From NCBI GenBank assembly GCA_963815295.1, contig CAWFFZ010000001.1:496001-560000 (forward strand): a DNA stretch of 64,000 bases, written 5' to 3'. Made by a program: the position numbers and the translations under genes. Each line of letters opens with the position of its first letter. Within the stretch, counting starts at the first letter, position 1. This stretch comes from JACDHG01 sp963815295. GTDB lineage: Bacteria; Actinomycetota; Actinomycetes; Propionibacteriales; Nocardioidaceae. The notes below the pieces were generated by a model. The model did no database searches, was not told the DNA's origin, and saw only the letters and a program-made list of their open reading frames with translations. This document shows positions 1 to 8,154 of the stretch, piece after piece.

Positions 1-1
1 C

Positions 2-775
2 GAGGCAGAGGTATGCGAGATCTACAGCGACGTGGACGGGATCTTTACCGCCGACCCGCGTATCGTCCCAAGGGCGCGTCGCATCCCGCGAGTCTCCTAC
101 GAGGAGATGCTCGAGATGTGCGCGTCCGGTGCGAAGATCCTGCACCTGCGGTGTGTTGAGTACGCCAGGCGTCACAACATTCCGATCCATGTGCGCTCGT
201 CTTTCTCTGACCGCACAGGCACTTGGGTTACCGAATCAAGCGAGGGGGAGCAAGTGGAGCAAGCAATCATCTCCGGGGTCGCTCATGACCGCAGCGAGGC
301 GAAGATCACCGTTGTCGGCGTGCCCGACAAAGTAGGTGAGGCGGCACGCATCTTCGAGTCGCTCGCCGACTCAGGCATCAACATCGACATGATCGTGCAG
401 AACATCTCCGTGGCGTCGACCGCCCGCACCGACATCTCGTTCACGTTGCCTCGTGACGACGGGCAGGTTGCGATGACTGCCCTGGCACGACTCAAGGATG
501 AGGTGGGCTACGAGCAACTGCTGTATGACGACCGGATCGGCAAGGTGTCCCTCGTCGGCGCAGGCATGCGCACCCACCCCGGCGTCACTGCTCGCTTCTT
601 CGCCGCTCTGGCGGCGGCCGGAGTGAACATCGAGATGATCTCCACCTCCGAGATCCGCATCTCAGTGATCGTCGACGAGGACCAGGTCGACGCCGCCGTG
701 ACGGCCACCCATCATGCGTTCGAGCTCGACAGCGACGAAGTCGAGGCCGTCGTCTACGGGGGGACCGGGCGATGA
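2..775 (+). CDS. lysC: Aspartokinase, C-terminal part (5' end outside window)
   Basis: This is the C-terminal part of aspartate kinase, which phosphorylates L-aspartate in the first step of lysine, threonine and methionine synthesis. The frame is open from base 2, so the gene begins outside the window. The visible protein starts at the end of the kinase domain, with the family signature YSDVDGIFTADPR, and continues into two ACT regulatory domains (about residues 100-170 and 180-250). These carry the VGVPDKVGEAARIF and GMRTHPGVTARFF motifs that bind feedback-inhibitor amino acids. The stop overlaps the asd start by 4 bp (ATGA), so the two genes are probably co-translated. An internal GTG at 32 could start the regulatory beta subunit known in some actinobacteria, but no ribosome site is obvious there. 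Confidence 0.95.
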   Translation, partial: EAEVCEIYSDVDGIFTADPRIVPRARRIPRVSYEEMLEMCASGAKILHLRCVEYARRHNIPIHVRSSFSDRTGTWVTESSEGEQVEQAIISGVAHDRSEAKITVVGVPDKVGEAARIFESLADSGINIDMIVQNISVASTARTDISFTLPRDDGQVAMTALARLKDEVGYEQLLYDDRIGKVSLVGAGMRTHPGVTARFFAALAAAGVNIEMISTSEIRISVIVDEDQVDAAVTATHHAFELDSDEVEAVVYGGTGR

Positions 776-1848
776 AGGGCGACAACAAGCCGACGCTGGC
801 GCTCGTCGGTGCGACCGGTGCCGTCGGAACCGTGATGATCGACATCTTGTCGAAGCGGCTCGACGTGTGGGGCGAGATCCGCCTGCTGGCGTCTGCCCGC
901 TCTGCCGGCAAGACGCTGACGTGCCGCGGCGAGGACCTGGTGGTCCAGGAGCTGACGGCCGAGGCGTTCGACGGCGTCGATGTGGCGATGTTCGACGTAC
1001 CCGATGAGGTGTCTGCTGAGTGGGCGCCGATCGCCACCGCCAAAGGCGTTGTGGTGGTCGACAACTCGGGGACGTTCCGGATGGACCCCGAAGTGCCTCT
1101 TGTGGTGCCTGAGGTCAACCCGGCTCAGGTGCGCAATCGACCGAAGGGCATCATCGCCAACCCGAACTGCACGACGCTGACCATGATGGACGCCCTCGGG
1201 GCCCTGCACGCCCGCTGGGGGCTCCGGGAGCTGGTCGTCGCGTCCTACCAGGCCGCTTCCGGCGCGGGGCAGGCAGGCGTCGACCGGTTGTACGACGAGC
1301 TCGAAGTCGTGGCGGCCGACCGCACCCTCGGCCAGGCGCCCGGCGACGTCCGGCGCTCGATCGCGCACAAGCTCGGTGACGAGTCGCCATTTCCCGCCCC
1401 GCTGGCGCTGAACGTCGTGCCGTGGGCCGGCTCCGTGAAGGACGACGGCTGGTCGAGCGAGGAGCTTAAGGTCCGCAACGAGTCGCGCAAGATCCTCGGC
1501 ATCCCCGATCTGGCGGTCTCGGCGACCTGCGTCAGGGTGCCGGTGGTCACGACGCACTCGTTGGCAGTCCACGCCGTGTTCGAGACTGACGTCGACGTCG
1601 ACGAAGCGCGCCGTGCGCTCATCGAGGCGCCGAGCGTCGTGGTGATCGACGATCCCGCGCGTGGAGAGTTCCCGACACCGGCCGATGTTGTTGGCTCCGA
1701 TCCGACGTTCGTCGGCCGGATCCGTCAGGCGCTCGACTTCCCACGCACGCTGGAGCTGTTCGTCTGCGGAGACAACCTCCGTAAGGGTGCGGCCCTCAAC
1801 ACCGCTCAGATAGCCGAGCTTGTTGCTGCCGAGCTGACGAACGCCTGA
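772..1848 (+). CDS. asd: Aspartate-semialdehyde dehydrogenase
   Basis: The enzyme reduces aspartyl phosphate to aspartate semialdehyde with NADPH, immediately after aspartokinase. The 358-residue protein is full length for the family. The N-terminal nucleotide-binding motif is GATGAVGTVM. The catalytic cysteine is C133 in ANPNCTT, and the His of RVPVVTTHS (H262) is the likely acid/base. The start is fixed by the ATGA overlap with the aspartokinase stop. The lysC-asd operon is the usual actinobacterial arrangement, and nothing unusual is visible. Confidence 0.97.
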   Translation: MKGDNKPTLALVGATGAVGTVMIDILSKRLDVWGEIRLLASARSAGKTLTCRGEDLVVQELTAEAFDGVDVAMFDVPDEVSAEWAPIATAKGVVVVDNSGTFRMDPEVPLVVPEVNPAQVRNRPKGIIANPNCTTLTMMDALGALHARWGLRELVVASYQAASGAGQAGVDRLYDELEVVAADRTLGQAPGDVRRSIAHKLGDESPFPAPLALNVVPWAGSVKDDGWSSEELKVRNESRKILGIPDLAVSATCVRVPVVTTHSLAVHAVFETDVDVDEARRALIEAPSVVVIDDPARGEFPTPADVVGSDPTFVGRIRQALDFPRTLELFVCGDNLRKGAALNTAQIAELVAAELTNA

Positions 1849-2083
1849 CCTGTCGCCGGAGCGATGGCGCTCCGACGGGCCGGTAGGCACCCGCGCTTAG
1901 CGGGGTTTGTCAGGACCTGCGTCGTCGACGTCATTCGGGCAGGTGGGGCAGGTCCGGTAGGGAGGGAAGCCGCGGGCGGCGGCGTGTGGTCTCGGAATCG
2001 GCCATTGGTGGACAGTCTGCCCCACGAGCGGTTTGCCGAGCCACGAGATGGCTCGGGAGGCGCCGCGGGCATCCGGATGTGGA

Positions 2084-2117
2084 CAGGGTCCGGTCAACTG
2101 TCGCTGACCGGACCCCG
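2084..2117 (-). terminator. Stem-loop after tRNA-Pro
   Basis: An 11-bp perfect inverted repeat (GGGTCCGGTCA at 2086-2096 and TGACCGGACCC at 2105-2115) with an 8-base loop lies directly downstream of the 3' end of tRNA-Pro. It has no U-run, as is common in high-GC actinobacteria. It may also end asd transcription from the other side. The rest of the 1849-2083 gap shows no gene. Confidence 0.7.
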
Positions 2118-2120
2118 CTG

Positions 2121-2194
2121 TCGGGCTGACAGGATTTGAACCTGCGGCCTCGTCGTCCCGAACGACGCGCGCTACCAAGCTGCGCCACAGCCCG
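2121..2194 (-). tRNA. tRNA-Pro (anticodon CGG)
   Basis: Read on the minus strand, the 74-nt sequence folds as a cloverleaf. It has a 7-bp acceptor stem (CGGGCTG with CAGCCCG), D-arm GCGCAGCTTGGTAGCGC, anticodon stem CGTCG/CGACG enclosing the loop TTCGGGA (anticodon CGG), and T-arm GGTTCAAATCC. The discriminator is A. The CCA end is not encoded. The anticodon reads CCG proline codons. Confidence 0.96.
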
Positions 2195-2221
2195 AGGCGG
2201 GCCAGCCTACCCGAGCACTTT

Positions 2222-2389
2222 AGAGGTCGCGCAGATAGGGAAGACGGTGGGCTCGCGGGCTCCCGCATCCCGCCTGGCGGCGTTCTCGTCGGTCTGCGCA
2301 CAACCCCGGTGCGCATCCCTTCTCGGCCTTGCCAGCCGGGCGCGGACGGCCCGCTCGCTTTCCACCGCCCCTATCTGCGCGACCTCTCA
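2222..2389. repeat. Long imperfect palindrome (about 165 bp)
   Basis: The outer ends are a perfect 18-bp inverted repeat: AGAGGTCGCGCAGATAGG from 2223 and its reverse complement ending at 2387. Inside this, the two arms stay complementary with small gaps for about 80 bp (CGGTGG..GCTCGCGGG against CCGCTCGCTTTCCACCG; TCTGCGCAC against GTGCGCATC). The element lies between tRNA-Pro and the 3' end of the metallophosphoesterase gene, whose stop is at 2396. It could be a miniature mobile element, a structured RNA or a large terminator. No coding potential is visible. Confidence 0.75.
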
Positions 2390-2395
2390 CCAGCG

Positions 2396-3319
2396 TTAAA
2401 TCGGTGCTGGCGTGCTCGCGGACCCCGTCGTGAAGGTGATGAGAGTGGCTTCGGGGCGGCAGCAGAAGCGATAAGGCGCGTACGGCGAAGTGCCCAGTCC
2501 GGCAGACACGTGCAGCCATGCAGACCGACCACCCGCCTCGTGCCGATGGAGGCCTCGCGACCTCGCGGCATCGAGATCGCAGTTGGTGACGAGGGCGCCA
2601 TAGCCGGGCAGGCGCAGCTGTCCACCGTGGGTATGGCCCGCGAAAATCACGTCGTACCCGTCGCCTGCAAACGCATCGAGAACACGCAGGTACGGCGCAT
2701 GGGTCACGGCGACCCGTACGTCGACGGTCGGGTCGGCCGGACCCGCAACTTCCTCGAGTCGGTCGTAGTCGAGATGCGGGTCGTCGACGCCAGCGAAGGC
2801 GAATGTCGTGCCGTTGACGGTAAGTGCGCCGTACCGGTTCGTCAGATCGACCCAACCGGCCTTTGTGAACTCGTCCTGGAGCTCTCGCCAAGGCAGCGCC
2901 GGCCCGTGCAGTCGCTTGCCGGTCCCCGCGGGGAGCAGGTAGCGCGCGGGGCTCTTGATCACGGGACCCCAGTAGTCGTTAGAGCCGAAAACGAAGACCC
3001 CAGGTACGTCACGCAACCCCTCGAGGCTCTCCATCACGAACGGCACCGCGTCACGATGACTGAGGTTGTCACCGGTGTTGATGACGAGATCTGGCTTGAG
3101 CTCGGCGAGCTCGCGGACCCACTGCTGCTTCTTGTGCTGGTTCGGCGTCAGATGTATGTCGGACAGGTGCAGCACGCGCAGGTCCGGCCGGCCCTCGGGC
3201 AGGCACGGGACGGTCGCCGTCCGGAGGCTGAACGCGCGCACTTCGTATCCAGCGCCGTACGCAAGCCCCGCCGCACCGACGGCCCCGAGACCCGTTGCGA
3301 CCTTCGCCAACGCACGCAT
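2396..3319 (-). CDS. Calcineurin-like metallophosphoesterase, membrane-anchored
   Basis: The 307-residue protein belongs to the calcineurin-like phosphoesterase family, which uses a two-metal centre to cut phosphoester bonds. An N-terminal hydrophobic stretch (about residues 5-25) suggests a signal anchor with the enzyme outside. The metal-binding motifs are in order: LHLSDIHL (DxH), NTGDNLSH (GDxxxxH), FGSNDYWG (GND-like, with an inserted Ser), VTHAP and FAGHTHGGQ (GHTHxGQ). The related M. tuberculosis gene (Rv3683, from memory) sits next to ponA2, as here. This suggests a cell-envelope role, but the substrate cannot be read from the sequence. Its promoter region is shared with the divergent YqeY gene. 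Confidence 0.93.
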   Translation of the reverse strand: MRALAKVATGLGAVGAAGLAYGAGYEVRAFSLRTATVPCLPEGRPDLRVLHLSDIHLTPNQHKKQQWVRELAELKPDLVINTGDNLSHRDAVPFVMESLEGLRDVPGVFVFGSNDYWGPVIKSPARYLLPAGTGKRLHGPALPWRELQDEFTKAGWVDLTNRYGALTVNGTTFAFAGVDDPHLDYDRLEEVAGPADPTVDVRVAVTHAPYLRVLDAFAGDGYDVIFAGHTHGGQLRLPGYGALVTNCDLDAARSRGLHRHEAGGRSAWLHVSAGLGTSPYAPYRFCCRPEATLITFTTGSASTPAPI

Positions 3320-3382
3320 ATCGCTAAGGCTGTCACACGCGGCAAGTCACGCGAGGCGCCGGTGGTACGCGACACTGGGCCT

Positions 3383-3841
3383 ATGGCATCGATGAAGGAA
3401 CGTCTGCGCGAAGAACTCACGGCTTCGATCAAGGCGCGCGACGAGTTGCGCTCGTCCACGTTGCGGATGGTGCTGACCGCCATCACCAACGCGGAGGTCG
3501 CGGGCAAGGAAGCCCGCGTGCTCAGCGACGACGACGTGACAGGAGTGCTTGCCAGCGAGTCCAAGAAGCGCCGTGAGGCTGCCGTCGCCTTCGAACATGC
3601 CGGTCGCGACGAGCTTGCCTCCAAAGAGCGCGCGGAGGCCGTCATCCTCGCGGAGTTCCTGCCGGCGCCGATGAGTGAAGACGAGATCCGCGCGCTTGTC
3701 ACCAAGACGATTGACGAGGTCGGGGCGGCACAAGAGGGCATGCGCGCCATGGGCAAGGTGATGGGCCGCCTGACCCCTCAGATCAAGGGTCGCGCCGACG
3801 GCGGCACCGTGTCCGCCGAGGTACGACGGCAACTGGCCTGA
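3383..3841 (+). CDS. GatB/YqeY domain protein
   Basis: This 152-residue protein matches the YqeY family, related to the tail domain of the GatB amidotransferase subunit that contacts tRNA. Its own function is not settled. Family features visible are the N-terminal MKERLREELTASIKARDEL helix, the EFLPAPMSEDEI motif and the C-terminal GMRAMGKVMGRLTPQIKGRADG segment. The frame stays open far upstream, but that stretch is antisense to the metallophosphoesterase. The ATG at 3383 gives the normal family length and follows the short divergent promoter gap. Confidence 0.92.
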   Translation: MASMKERLREELTASIKARDELRSSTLRMVLTAITNAEVAGKEARVLSDDDVTGVLASESKKRREAAVAFEHAGRDELASKERAEAVILAEFLPAPMSEDEIRALVTKTIDEVGAAQEGMRAMGKVMGRLTPQIKGRADGGTVSAEVRRQLA

Positions 3842-3867
3842 CGACATCCTCCGTCGAGGACCATCGG

Positions 3868-6318
3868 CTATCGGGGCTTGTTTGGCTTATCAGGCTTGTC
3901 GGGTTTGCCGCCGCCACCGTTGTCGTCGTCATCCGGCGGTTTCGGCGGATTGTCCGGGCCGTCCGGTGGTTTCGGTGGGTCGTCGTCCGGTGGTTTCGGT
4001 GGGTCATTGTTCGGAGGCGGGTTGTTCGGCGGCGGAGGGGGCGGTGTGTAGCCGTTTGAGATGAAGATGAGCACCGTTTCGCCGGTTACTCCCTCATAGG
4101 ACGGAGACGTGTAGGCGACCGTCCCTTCGGGTGCGGTCGAGTTCACGCTGTAGCTCACCTGGGGCCGGAAGCCAAGTTTCGTCAGCTCGGTGGCCGCGGC
4201 GTTCGGGTCGAAGCCGTAGAACGACGGGATCGGCACTGTCTGGCCTTCGACCACAGCCGGGTTCGGGGACACGAAGTCCCGGTTGGGCAGCCACTGCTCC
4301 ACGCCGGCGACCGCGGCGCCCCAGATAGGACCTGCGGTCCCAGACCCCGATGCATCGCCGAGGGTGACGCCGTTGACCGTCTTCCCGATGAGCTGGTCGG
4401 GCTCACCCTGGGCGTTGATGCCGGCGAGCATCGACGCAACGGCAAGTGCAGGGGTGTAGCCGACGAACCAGACCGCCTTGTTTTCTTGGGTGGTTCCGGT
4501 CTTGCCGGCAGACGGGATGCTGGGAGCAATTGCGCCGCCGAAACCGTCAGGCGCCATGACGCCTCGCAGGATGTCATTGACCGCGTCGGCATACGCCGGC
4601 TTGAGCACGCGGTTGCAGCGGGAGCCGGCCATGGGGATCACGTCGCCGTTGCGGTCGGTGATGCTGGTCACCGGTGTCGACGCGCAGTGCATGCCCCGAG
4701 CCGCAAACGTCGCGTACGCCTCGGCCATCTCCAACGGGCTCACGTCGGAGACGCCAAGCGTAAAGGTGGGCACCATGTTGGCGTCTGGATTCTCGAGCTC
4801 GACGCCCATGTCGCGAGCCAGGTTCCACGGCTTGCACAGACCAGTCAGCTGCTCGAGCTGCACGAAGAACGTGTTAACCGAGAGCTGGGTCCCGCTGTAG
4901 AGGTCCATGGTGCCGCTGTCGGTTGAGTTGGAGTACGTGTGTGTCTCGGACGACAGGATGTTCTTGCCACCACAGACTTTGAACGAGTTCGTGGGCAGGG
5001 TGATCGAGGAGGGTGCGTTGATCGTCTTGCTCAACGGGATGCCCTGCTGGATCGCGGCTGCCAGCACGAACACCTTGAATGTCGAGCCCGGCTGGAAGCC
5101 GGCGGAGTTACCGAATCGTGTCGGCACGGTGTAGTTGTTGAAGGTCTGGCCCAAGTTCTTGCGGGTGCCCATGGTCTTGGACTGAGCAAGCGCCCGGACA
5201 TAGCCGGTCCTTGGCTCGACCATGGCCAACCCACCAACGACAGCATCCGTTGGCCTGACGTGGCTGCGGATCGACCGGTCCGCTGACCGCTGGAAGCGTG
5301 GGTCAAGCGTCGTGCGGATCGTCAGACCGCCGCCGTACACGGCGTGCCGGCGCTCCTCGGCAGTTTTGCCGAGCTCCGGAGACGCAAGGAGATACTTCAG
5401 GAGGTAGGCGCAGAAGAACGGTGCGGGAGACTCAACGCATCCGTTTGAGACGTTCTTGACCTTCAGCACCACCGGCTGCTTCGCGGCCTTCGTCGCCTGG
5501 GCCTCGCTGATGATGTGCAGGTCCAACATCGTGTTGATCACCGTGTTGCGGCGATCGCGCGCCAGGTCGATGTTGTTGGTCGGGTCATAGCGGGTGGGGT
5601 TCTTGACCAGCCCGGCGAGTAGTGCGGCCTGAGGCAGCGTCAACTTCCGCGCGGTCGTGCGGAAGTAGTGACGGGCCGCCGACTCGATGCCGTAGGCGCC
5701 ATCGCCGAAGTACGCAGTATTGAGGTAGTGCTCGAGAATCTGGTTCTTGTCGAGGTGCTCCTCGACCCAGACGGCATACCGCAGCTCCTCGAACTTGCGT
5801 GAGTAGCTGCGTGCCTGGGCCTCCCTGCGCTCCTTGGGCGTGTCGGCGTTCTCGAGCAAGGTGAGCTTGACGAGCTGCTGCGTAATGGACGACCCGCCCT
5901 GGATCGTCGCGGAGCTCGCCTGGTTGACGAGCAGAGCACGCAGAGTCCCCTGGACGTCGAGTGCGCCGTGGGCGTAGAAGCGCGAGTCCTCGATGGCGAT
6001 GATGGCTTGCTTCATCTCGGTGGAGATCCGGCTGAGTGGCACGTAGGCCCGGTTCTCGTCGTAGAAGGTCGCCAACGGGCTGCCGTCGGCGGCTAGCACG
6101 CGGGTGCGTTCGTTGAGCGGCTGGAACGTCAGTTTCTTCGGGAAATCCTCGATGGCTTCGGCGCTGTTTTCGGCTCCCTTGCTGAGAAGACCGACCCACG
6201 GCAGGGCCAAACCGGCAATGAGAACACCGGATAGCACACTCATCGCGATGATGACGACGACTTGGTGGACAAGGCCACCTTCCCCGCGGGCGGGGCGAGC
6301 GAGGGGAAGCATGAACAT
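3868..6318 (-). CDS. ponA2: Class A penicillin-binding protein with PASTA domain (PonA2 type)
   Basis: This is a bifunctional cell-wall enzyme of about 816 residues that polymerises glycan strands and cross-links their peptides outside the membrane. One transmembrane segment lies near residues 20-43. The glycosyltransferase 51 domain follows, with IEDSRFYAHG and GGSSITQQLVK. The transpeptidase domain carries GSTFK (catalytic Ser), SVNTF and SAGKTGTT. One PASTA domain lies near the end, then a proline/aspartate/lysine-rich low-complexity tail encoded by short DNA repeats. The start is uncertain: the frame is open to an ATG at 6435, but the added 39 residues look non-coding. The gene is divergent from the whiB gene, as ponA2 and whiB4 are in M. 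tuberculosis (from memory). Confidence 0.93.
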   Translation of the reverse strand: MFMLPLARPARGEGGLVHQVVVIIAMSVLSGVLIAGLALPWVGLLSKGAENSAEAIEDFPKKLTFQPLNERTRVLAADGSPLATFYDENRAYVPLSRISTEMKQAIIAIEDSRFYAHGALDVQGTLRALLVNQASSATIQGGSSITQQLVKLTLLENADTPKERREAQARSYSRKFEELRYAVWVEEHLDKNQILEHYLNTAYFGDGAYGIESAARHYFRTTARKLTLPQAALLAGLVKNPTRYDPTNNIDLARDRRNTVINTMLDLHIISEAQATKAAKQPVVLKVKNVSNGCVESPAPFFCAYLLKYLLASPELGKTAEERRHAVYGGGLTIRTTLDPRFQRSADRSIRSHVRPTDAVVGGLAMVEPRTGYVRALAQSKTMGTRKNLGQTFNNYTVPTRFGNSAGFQPGSTFKVFVLAAAIQQGIPLSKTINAPSSITLPTNSFKVCGGKNILSSETHTYSNSTDSGTMDLYSGTQLSVNTFFVQLEQLTGLCKPWNLARDMGVELENPDANMVPTFTLGVSDVSPLEMAEAYATFAARGMHCASTPVTSITDRNGDVIPMAGSRCNRVLKPAYADAVNDILRGVMAPDGFGGAIAPSIPSAGKTGTTQENKAVWFVGYTPALAVASMLAGINAQGEPDQLIGKTVNGVTLGDASGSGTAGPIWGAAVAGVEQWLPNRDFVSPNPAVVEGQTVPIPSFYGFDPNAAATELTKLGFRPQVSYSVNSTAPEGTVAYTSPSYEGVTGETVLIFISNGYTPPPPPPNNPPPNNDPPKPPDDDPPKPPDGPDNPPKPPDDDDNGGGGKPDKPDKPNKPR

Positions 6319-6577
6319 CAGGGTACGGGAAGGCCCCGGTGGACCTCCAATTGGGACGCTGACCTGCGGGTTCGATGCGCGCTGTGACCACTCGATGACC
6401 GAACGGCCACCATGTGCGCCCAATGCGACTATCAAAAGATAGTCACAACGGACTACACGACTTGACCTATCCGGGCCTGTCGGAGGAGGTAAGGCCTTAC
6501 GTACATTTCAGGTCTGAGGTTCCCCCAAAAGTGGGCCCCTGAATGACAAACGCATTTTCTCTCGGTAGGGGATAAAA

Positions 6578-6886
6578 ATGACCTGGAACGAGCAATGGGC
6601 AGACATCGCCGCCTGCAAGGGCGCCGGCCCGGATGAGCTCTTCGTCCGTGGCGCCGCTCAGAACCGCGCCAAGCAGATCTGCGGCCAGTGCCCGGTGAAG
6701 ACCGAATGTCTTGCCGAGGCTCTCGACAACAACATGGAGTGGGGGGTGTGGGGTGGTATGACGGAGCGCGAGCGCCGGGCCCTGCTGAAGCGCCGCCCGA
6801 ACGTGACGTCGTGGCGAGGTCTGCTCGAGATCGCCCGTGAGCAGCACGTGGCAGCCGCAAGTTCCGCATCGATCTTCGCCAGCTGA
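6578..6886 (+). CDS. whiB4: WhiB-family iron-sulfur transcription factor (WhiB4-like)
   Basis: This 102-residue redox-sensing regulator binds a [4Fe-4S] cluster through C13, C35, C38 and C44 (CX21CX2CX5C). After the cluster comes the family turn GVWGGMTERERRALLK and a basic DNA-contact region. The segments DELFVRGAAQ and ALDNNMEWGVWGGMTER closely resemble M. tuberculosis WhiB4 as I recall it. The position between ponA2-like and ArsA-like genes agrees. The ATG follows GTAGGGGATAAAA. Control of oxidative-stress or cell-wall genes is inferred from the family. Confidence 0.93.
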   Translation: MTWNEQWADIAACKGAGPDELFVRGAAQNRAKQICGQCPVKTECLAEALDNNMEWGVWGGMTERERRALLKRRPNVTSWRGLLEIAREQHVAAASSASIFAS

Positions 6887-6902
6887 AGCAACAACAAGCC
6901 GC

Positions 6903-6949
6903 TGACTGGCAGCACCGGCTCTAGGAGGGGAGAGCCGGGCTGCGGTCAG
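6903..6949. terminator. Bidirectional stem-loop between whiB and ATPase genes
   Basis: A long hairpin has CTGAC/GTCAG at its base and ACCGGCTCT/AGAGCCGG in the upper stem, around an AGGAGGGG loop. It lies between the convergent whiB gene and the ATPase gene, whose last codons begin at 6946. It can serve both strands. Confidence 0.75.
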
Positions 6950-8154
6950 GCGGCCACCAGTCGCCCTACGGTGCGCAGTGAGTCCAAGTCGTACACATCA
7001 CCGGCCAACGCCGTGATGGTTGCCGTTGGCACCGCCGGATGCGCCCCCGCGAACCGCCGTCGCAGCGACCGCTCCCGCCCCATCTGTTCGAGCCGCTCGG
7101 CGTGAAGCTGCAGCAACGCTGTCGTGAGCGGGTCTTCGTCGCTCAGGCGCTCGGCCGCTGCGAGTGCCGTCTGCGCGGACAACCCCGCCACTGCCTGCGG
7201 GGTTACCCGGTTGAGCACGAGACCGGCCAGAGGCATCTGATCCTGGGCAAGCCGTTCGACGAAGAACGCCGCCTCACGGAGCGCGTCGCTGTCGGGTGAG
7301 GCAACGACCAGGAACGCCGTCTGTGGGTCCTTGAGGATCTGGTACGTCTTGTCTGCCCGGGCCCGGAAACCACCGAACAACGTGTCGAACGCCGCCACGA
7401 ACGTCTGTACGTCGCGCAGCATCTGCCCGCCGAGCACCTTCGAGACCATGGCCGTGACAGCCGACATGCCGGCAGACAACAGCCGTGCTGGGCCCTTCGC
7501 GGGCACCAGCAACAACCGAATCAGGCGCCCGTCGAGGAACGACGACAACCGTTCGGGAGCATCGAGGAAGTCGAGCGCCGATCGTGACGGGGGAGTGTCG
7601 ACGACGATCAGATCCCATCTCCCGGAACCGACCGCCTCCGAGTGGAGCTGCCCCAGCTTCTCCATCGCCATGTACTCCTGCGTCCCGGCGAACGAGCTGG
7701 ACAGTGCCTGGTAGAACGGGTTGCTCAAGATCTGGGCGGTCTTTGTTGGCGAGGCATGAGACTCCACGACCTCGTCGAACGTGCGCTTCATGTCGAGCAT
7801 CATCGCGTCGAGGCTTCCGCCGTTGGACTCGTCGACTCCCTCGACCCGCTTGGGATTGTTGTCGAGGTCCGAGAGTCCCATCGACTGCGCCAGCCGTCGT
7901 GCTGGGTCGATGGTCAGCACGACAACCTTGCGTCCTTGCTCGGCCGCGCGCAGCGCCAACGAGGCCGACGTCGTCGTCTTACCTACGCCGCCCGAGCCAC
8001 AACAGACGACGATCGTGATGGCTTTGTCGGCAAGGAGCGCGTCGACATCCAGTGCTGGTACGTCGGACAGCCGACCCCGCAGCGGACCCACCCGAACTTG
8101 AGGCGACCGCCCCGGCTGGCGCGCTGTCCGACGCTTCTTCTGCACGCGCGCCAC
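6946..8154 (-). CDS. ArsA/GET3-like ATPase, second gene of pair
   Basis: A 402-residue P-loop ATPase of the ArsA/GET3 (anion-transporting ATPase) family. After a basic N-terminal region it has the deviant Walker A CCGSGGVGKTTTS, then LTIDPARRLAQSMG and the DTPPSRSALDFLD switch motif. Its GTG start shares one base with the stop of the upstream ATPase (TAGTG), so the two are translationally coupled. The pair matches the Rv3679-Rv3680 pair beside whiB4 in M. tuberculosis (from memory). No arsenic-resistance genes are nearby, so arsenite export is unlikely. A heterodimeric ATPase handling small molecules or membrane-protein cargo is more plausible. Confidence 0.92.
   Translation of the reverse strand: MARVQKKRRTARQPGRSPQVRVGPLRGRLSDVPALDVDALLADKAITIVVCCGSGGVGKTTTSASLALRAAEQGRKVVVLTIDPARRLAQSMGLSDLDNNPKRVEGVDESNGGSLDAMMLDMKRTFDEVVESHASPTKTAQILSNPFYQALSSSFAGTQEYMAMEKLGQLHSEAVGSGRWDLIVVDTPPSRSALDFLDAPERLSSFLDGRLIRLLLVPAKGPARLLSAGMSAVTAMVSKVLGGQMLRDVQTFVAAFDTLFGGFRARADKTYQILKDPQTAFLVVASPDSDALREAAFFVERLAQDQMPLAGLVLNRVTPQAVAGLSAQTALAAAERLSDEDPLTTALLQLHAERLEQMGRERSLRRRFAGAHPAVPTATITALAGDVYDLDSLRTVGRLVAA

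Noticed and set aside
754..1890. 378-residue minus-strand frame across asd
   Set aside because: Shadow of asd in GC-rich DNA, with no recognisable domain.
2309..3382. Long plus-strand open frame upstream of the YqeY start
   Set aside because: It is antisense to the metallophosphoesterase, whose motifs are clear; only the part from 3383 matches a family.
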